Positions 61,750 to 64,000 of a stretch of 64,000 bases of DNA are shown here, piece by piece. Where the stretch lies: assembly GCA_052148435.1 (NCBI GenBank), contig JBKQIF010000035.1, forward strand, positions 19,475 to 83,474, in the 5' to 3' direction. Origin of the DNA: JBEKYD01 sp052148435. GTDB taxonomy: Bacteria; Acidobacteriota; Terriglobia; Bryobacterales; Bryobacteraceae. The first letter of the stretch is position 1; each line of letters begins with the position of its first letter. The translations under genes were made by a program, and so were the position numbers. Below the pieces are notes generated by a model that saw only the letters and a list, made by a program, of their open reading frames with translations, did not search any database and was not told the DNA's origin.

Positions 61750-62409
61750 TTACTGTCCGCTTTCGATCCCCAGGTTCTCCTGGACCCAACGCTCGTCCTG
61801 CTGCAGGATGGAGTACTCCTTGCGCAGCGGGAACCCTTGCCAATCCTCGGGCAACAGGATACGGCGTAAATCGGGGTGGCCGGCGAATTCGATGCCGAAC
61901 ATGTCGTAGACTTCGCGCTCCAGCCAGTTGGCGGTGCGATGCACGCTCACGGCGCTGGCCGGACGGTACCCGTCGGCAATCGAGGTCTTCACCCGCACCC
62001 GCCGATTGTGCGAAAAGCTATATAAGATGTATACCAGCTCGAAGCGTTCCGGCTTCTTCGGCCAATCCACCGCCGTAATATCCACCAGATAGTCGAAATC
62101 GCCTTCCAGTTTCAGATATTCGAGAACAGGGGTCACCGCATCCGGTTTCGCCACCAGAAAATCCTGCCCGAGATAAGAGGAGGTTTCGCCGATCTGCTCC
62201 CCAAACCTGTCCCGCAAATCGCGAACCAGATCGCTATCCCAGGGGATGGCAGCCATGGTGGCGGGCGGCTTGGGCGGCGCTGCAGCCGCGGCCGGCTTAG
62301 GAGGGGCCGGTTTGCTGGCGCCGGCGGCTGCTCCGGCCTTCGGATTCGCGCCCCCTGCCCCTGGTGGAGCAGGGGAAGGCGAGCCTGCAGGCTTCTGCTC
62401 GTCAGCCAT
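61750..62409 (-). CDS. nuoC: NADH-quinone oxidoreductase subunit C with low-complexity N terminus
   Basis: 219 aa. The 30-kDa-type core (about 60-219) is normal: DYLVDITAVDWPKKPERFEL, VHRTANWLEREVYDMFGI, and FAGHPDLRRILLPEDWQGFPL. The first about 55 residues form an Ala/Pro/Lys-rich low-complexity tail (PPKPAAAAAPPKPPAT) not usual for NuoC. It is the first gene of this nuo block; no nuoA or nuoB lies upstream. Confidence 0.94.
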   Translation of the reverse strand: MADEQKPAGSPSPAPPGAGGANPKAGAAAGASKPAPPKPAAAAAPPKPPATMAAIPWDSDLVRDLRDRFGEQIGETSSYLGQDFLVAKPDAVTPVLEYLKLEGDFDYLVDITAVDWPKKPERFELVYILYSFSHNRRVRVKTSIADGYRPASAVSVHRTANWLEREVYDMFGIEFAGHPDLRRILLPEDWQGFPLRKEYSILQQDERWVQENLGIESGQ

Positions 62410-62601
62410 TTGCTCTCCTGTAGAAAGTTACGTGTATCACCTGACTGCACGGGGTGTCAAATAGCGCCACACCGTGCGCTTTTGCGCGGAGGCGTTTTTT
62501 CCCGGTGGCGCTGTTCTCATACCGTTCAACCCCGGCTAGCGTCCTCTCGCTTCCAGCGGCTCCGCAATTCGCTCAGAATATGCTGTAATGAGAAATTTCC
62601 G
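62410..62601. promoter_or_regulatory. Divergent promoter region (nuo block / radical SAM gene)
   Basis: 192 bp between the nuoC and radical SAM gene starts. It should contain both promoters; no consensus pair is certain. Confidence 0.35.
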
Positions 62602-63630
62602 ATGAGATCTCGTGCCCAACGTTTGCGCCGCCTGTGGAAGCGCGTTTATCGCCGCGCACGCGAGCTACGGATGATCGCGAGCGGGTTGATCTCTCGGGAC
62701 CACCCGATTCTGGCGCACGTAATCCCCATGCGCCGCTGCAATTTGTCCTGTACTTATTGCAACGAGTATGACGATCATTCCAAGCCGGTCGCGCTGGACG
62801 TGATGCGCCGGCGTCTGGACCATCTCGCCGGTCTCGGTACCAACATCGTCACCATCAGCGGCGGCGAACCGCTGCTGCATCCGGAGTTGGACGATATCAT
62901 TGCCCATGTCCGCCGCCGCGGCATGATCGCCGGGCTGATCACCAACGGGTATCTGCTCACCGCCGACCGCATTCAGCGGCTCAACCGCGCCGGCCTGGAG
63001 CACCTGCAGATTTCGATCGACAACGTGATGCCCGACGAGGTTTCGAAGAAGAGCCTCAAGGTGCTCGACAGGAAACTGCAACTGCTGGCCGCGCACGCCG
63101 AATTCCACGTCAACATCAACTCGGTGGTGGGCGGCGGCATCCACAATCCGCACGACGCGCTGGTGGTGGGTAAACGCGCGCTGGAATTGGGCTTCACCTC
63201 AACTGTCGGCATCATCCACGATGGCGGCGGCCAATTGCAGCCGCTGGCCGACGCGGACCGCGAAGTGTATACGGCCATGCGCTCGATGGAGAAGGCCAGC
63301 TACGCCCAGATCAACGGATTCCAGGACAACATCGCCCACGGCAAAGAGAACGATTGGCGCTGCCGCTCCGGGGCGCGCTACCTCTATATATGCGAAGACG
63401 GCCTGGTGCACTATTGTTCGCAGCAGCGCGGCTATCCCGCTAAGCCCCTGGCCGAGTACACCGTAGAGGACGTCCGCCGCGAGTACCGTACCGTCAAGGC
63501 CTGCGCCCCCCGCTGTACGGTCGCCTGCGTGCACCAAATCTCGTATATCGACGGCTGGCGCGGCAAGCAGGACCTGCAACCGACAAGCGCCGCCGATCCA
63601 CAAGCGCAGGGGCTGGTGCAGTTGAGGTAG
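62602..63630 (+). CDS. Radical SAM protein with SPASM-like C terminus
   Basis: 342 aa. The CxxxCxxC cluster MRRCNLSCTYCNEY (Cys46, Cys50, Cys53) binds the 4Fe-4S that cleaves SAM, and GGEPLLHPEL follows as expected. The C-terminal part has several cysteines (WRCRSG, CEDG, HYCSQQ, CAPRCTVACVH) that could hold a second cluster. An N-terminal Arg-rich stretch (RLRRLWKRVYRRARELR) could bind membrane or nucleic acid. Substrate unknown; such proteins modify peptides, lipids or tRNA. ATG 62602 gives the shortest sensible protein with a TTTCCG upstream; start uncertain. Confidence 0.85.
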   Translation: MRSRAQRLRRLWKRVYRRARELRMIASGLISRDHPILAHVIPMRRCNLSCTYCNEYDDHSKPVALDVMRRRLDHLAGLGTNIVTISGGEPLLHPELDDIIAHVRRRGMIAGLITNGYLLTADRIQRLNRAGLEHLQISIDNVMPDEVSKKSLKVLDRKLQLLAAHAEFHVNINSVVGGGIHNPHDALVVGKRALELGFTSTVGIIHDGGGQLQPLADADREVYTAMRSMEKASYAQINGFQDNIAHGKENDWRCRSGARYLYICEDGLVHYCSQQRGYPAKPLAEYTVEDVRREYRTVKACAPRCTVACVHQISYIDGWRGKQDLQPTSAADPQAQGLVQLR

Positions 63631-63729
63631 GACAGGGAGTGGAGTAAGTTCCGCGGCCACGGGGCATACGGGTTCACCACCTGACCACGCGGCCCCGCTT
63701 CTCCGCCGCACGGTATAATCGCAATCGGA

Positions 63730-64000
63730 ATGGATGTTTTCGACGAGTTGGTTCGCCTCCGGGCGCTCGGTCAAAAGTGCGCTCTAGCTACCATCGTCGA
63801 AGTGCGCGGCTCTATTCCCAGCTACGAAAGCGCCAAACTGCTGGTGCGCGAAGATGGCTCCATGCTCGGCACCATCGGCGGCGGCTGCGTGGAGGCCGAA
63901 GTCTGGAACGTGGCTCGTGAGGTCATGCAGAATGAGCGGCCCCGCCACATGAATTTCAGCCTGGGACAGGACGCCGCCTACGACAACGGCCTGATCTGCG
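63730..64000 (+). CDS. XdhC/CoxI-family protein, 5' part
   Basis: The first 90 codons are visible; the gene runs off the window. The start MDVFDELVRLRALGQKCALA, then TIVEVRGSIPSYESAKLLVR, then MLGTIGGGCVEAEVW is typical of XdhC proteins, which insert sulfurated molybdenum cofactor into xanthine dehydrogenase-type enzymes. It implies a molybdenum hydroxylase nearby, downstream of the window. ATG 63730 fits the family start. Confidence 0.88.
   Translation, partial: MDVFDELVRLRALGQKCALATIVEVRGSIPSYESAKLLVREDGSMLGTIGGGCVEAEVWNVAREVMQNERPRHMNFSLGQDAAYDNGLIC

Noticed and set aside
1..64000. tRNA, rRNA, tmRNA or other standard RNA genes
   Set aside because: No cloverleaf, TTCGA-type T loop or known RNA core was recognised by eye on either strand; a covariance-model scan would be needed to exclude small RNAs.

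Overview
This is a high-GC chromosomal window that looks like Acidobacteriota, most likely the Bryobacterales/Solibacterales (Solibacter-like) group. The evidence is two exported VWFA-related proteins of the acidobacterial type, a lone PadR regulator, many Sec/Tat-exported peptidases and hydrolases, REP-like palindromes with a RAYT transposase, and several small toxin-antitoxin loci. I see no tRNA, rRNA or CRISPR array. Taxonomy and functions are inferred by reading the sequence; no database was searched.

Layout. 1-6.3 kb: the 3' end of a catalase-family gene whose tail is replaced by a dispersed GC-rich repeat; a dhaK-dhaL-dhaM operon in which DhaM is fused to HPr and Enzyme I; a small TPR membrane protein between two further repeat copies. 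6.3-13.8 kb: Tat-type amidohydrolase, transposase remnant, lone padR, small conserved gene, D-serine dehydratase-like gene with a methyltransferase, a vapBC pair behind a 17-bp palindrome, and a malic enzyme-phosphotransacetylase fusion. 13.8-29.8 kb: LssY_C and other exported proteins, sugar phosphate isomerase/YkgJ pair, frameshifted RAYT, sortilin-type gene fragment, VWA protein with a 1120-aa partner, second vapBC, lone hicB, zinc-ribbon membrane protein, 2-hydroxyacid dehydrogenase, lacI divergent from a nitrilase. 29.8-34.2 kb: purQ-purL-purF. 34.3-52.4 kb: second VWA protein, PmoA-like protein, two M20 peptidases, a 608-aa secreted protein behind a consensus promoter, class V aminotransferase divergent from an M61 peptidase, glycosyltransferase-like membrane protein, AhpD-like protein, acyltransferase-like membrane protein, GH88-like hydrolase. 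51.7-52.9 kb: a toxin-antitoxin-SecB-like triad. 52.9-62.4 kb: complex I genes nuoCDIJKLMNH. 62.6-64 kb: radical SAM protein and the start of an XdhC-type gene.

How the genes work together. The dha operon can pass phosphate from PEP through EI, HPr and EIIA domains of one polypeptide to DhaL and on to dihydroxyacetone. The pur genes cover two steps of purine synthesis. The nuo block encodes the membrane arm and connecting subunits of complex I but lacks nuoA, B, E, F and G, which must lie elsewhere. The most notable system is the triad at 51657-52852, which has the gene order and antitoxin tail of a toxin-antitoxin-chaperone (TAC) module, but with a toxin that seems to have lost an internal strand. 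The second theme is repeat-driven remodelling: REP-like palindromes inside nuoM, a repeat joined to the catalase gene, and a degraded RAYT flanked by palindromes.
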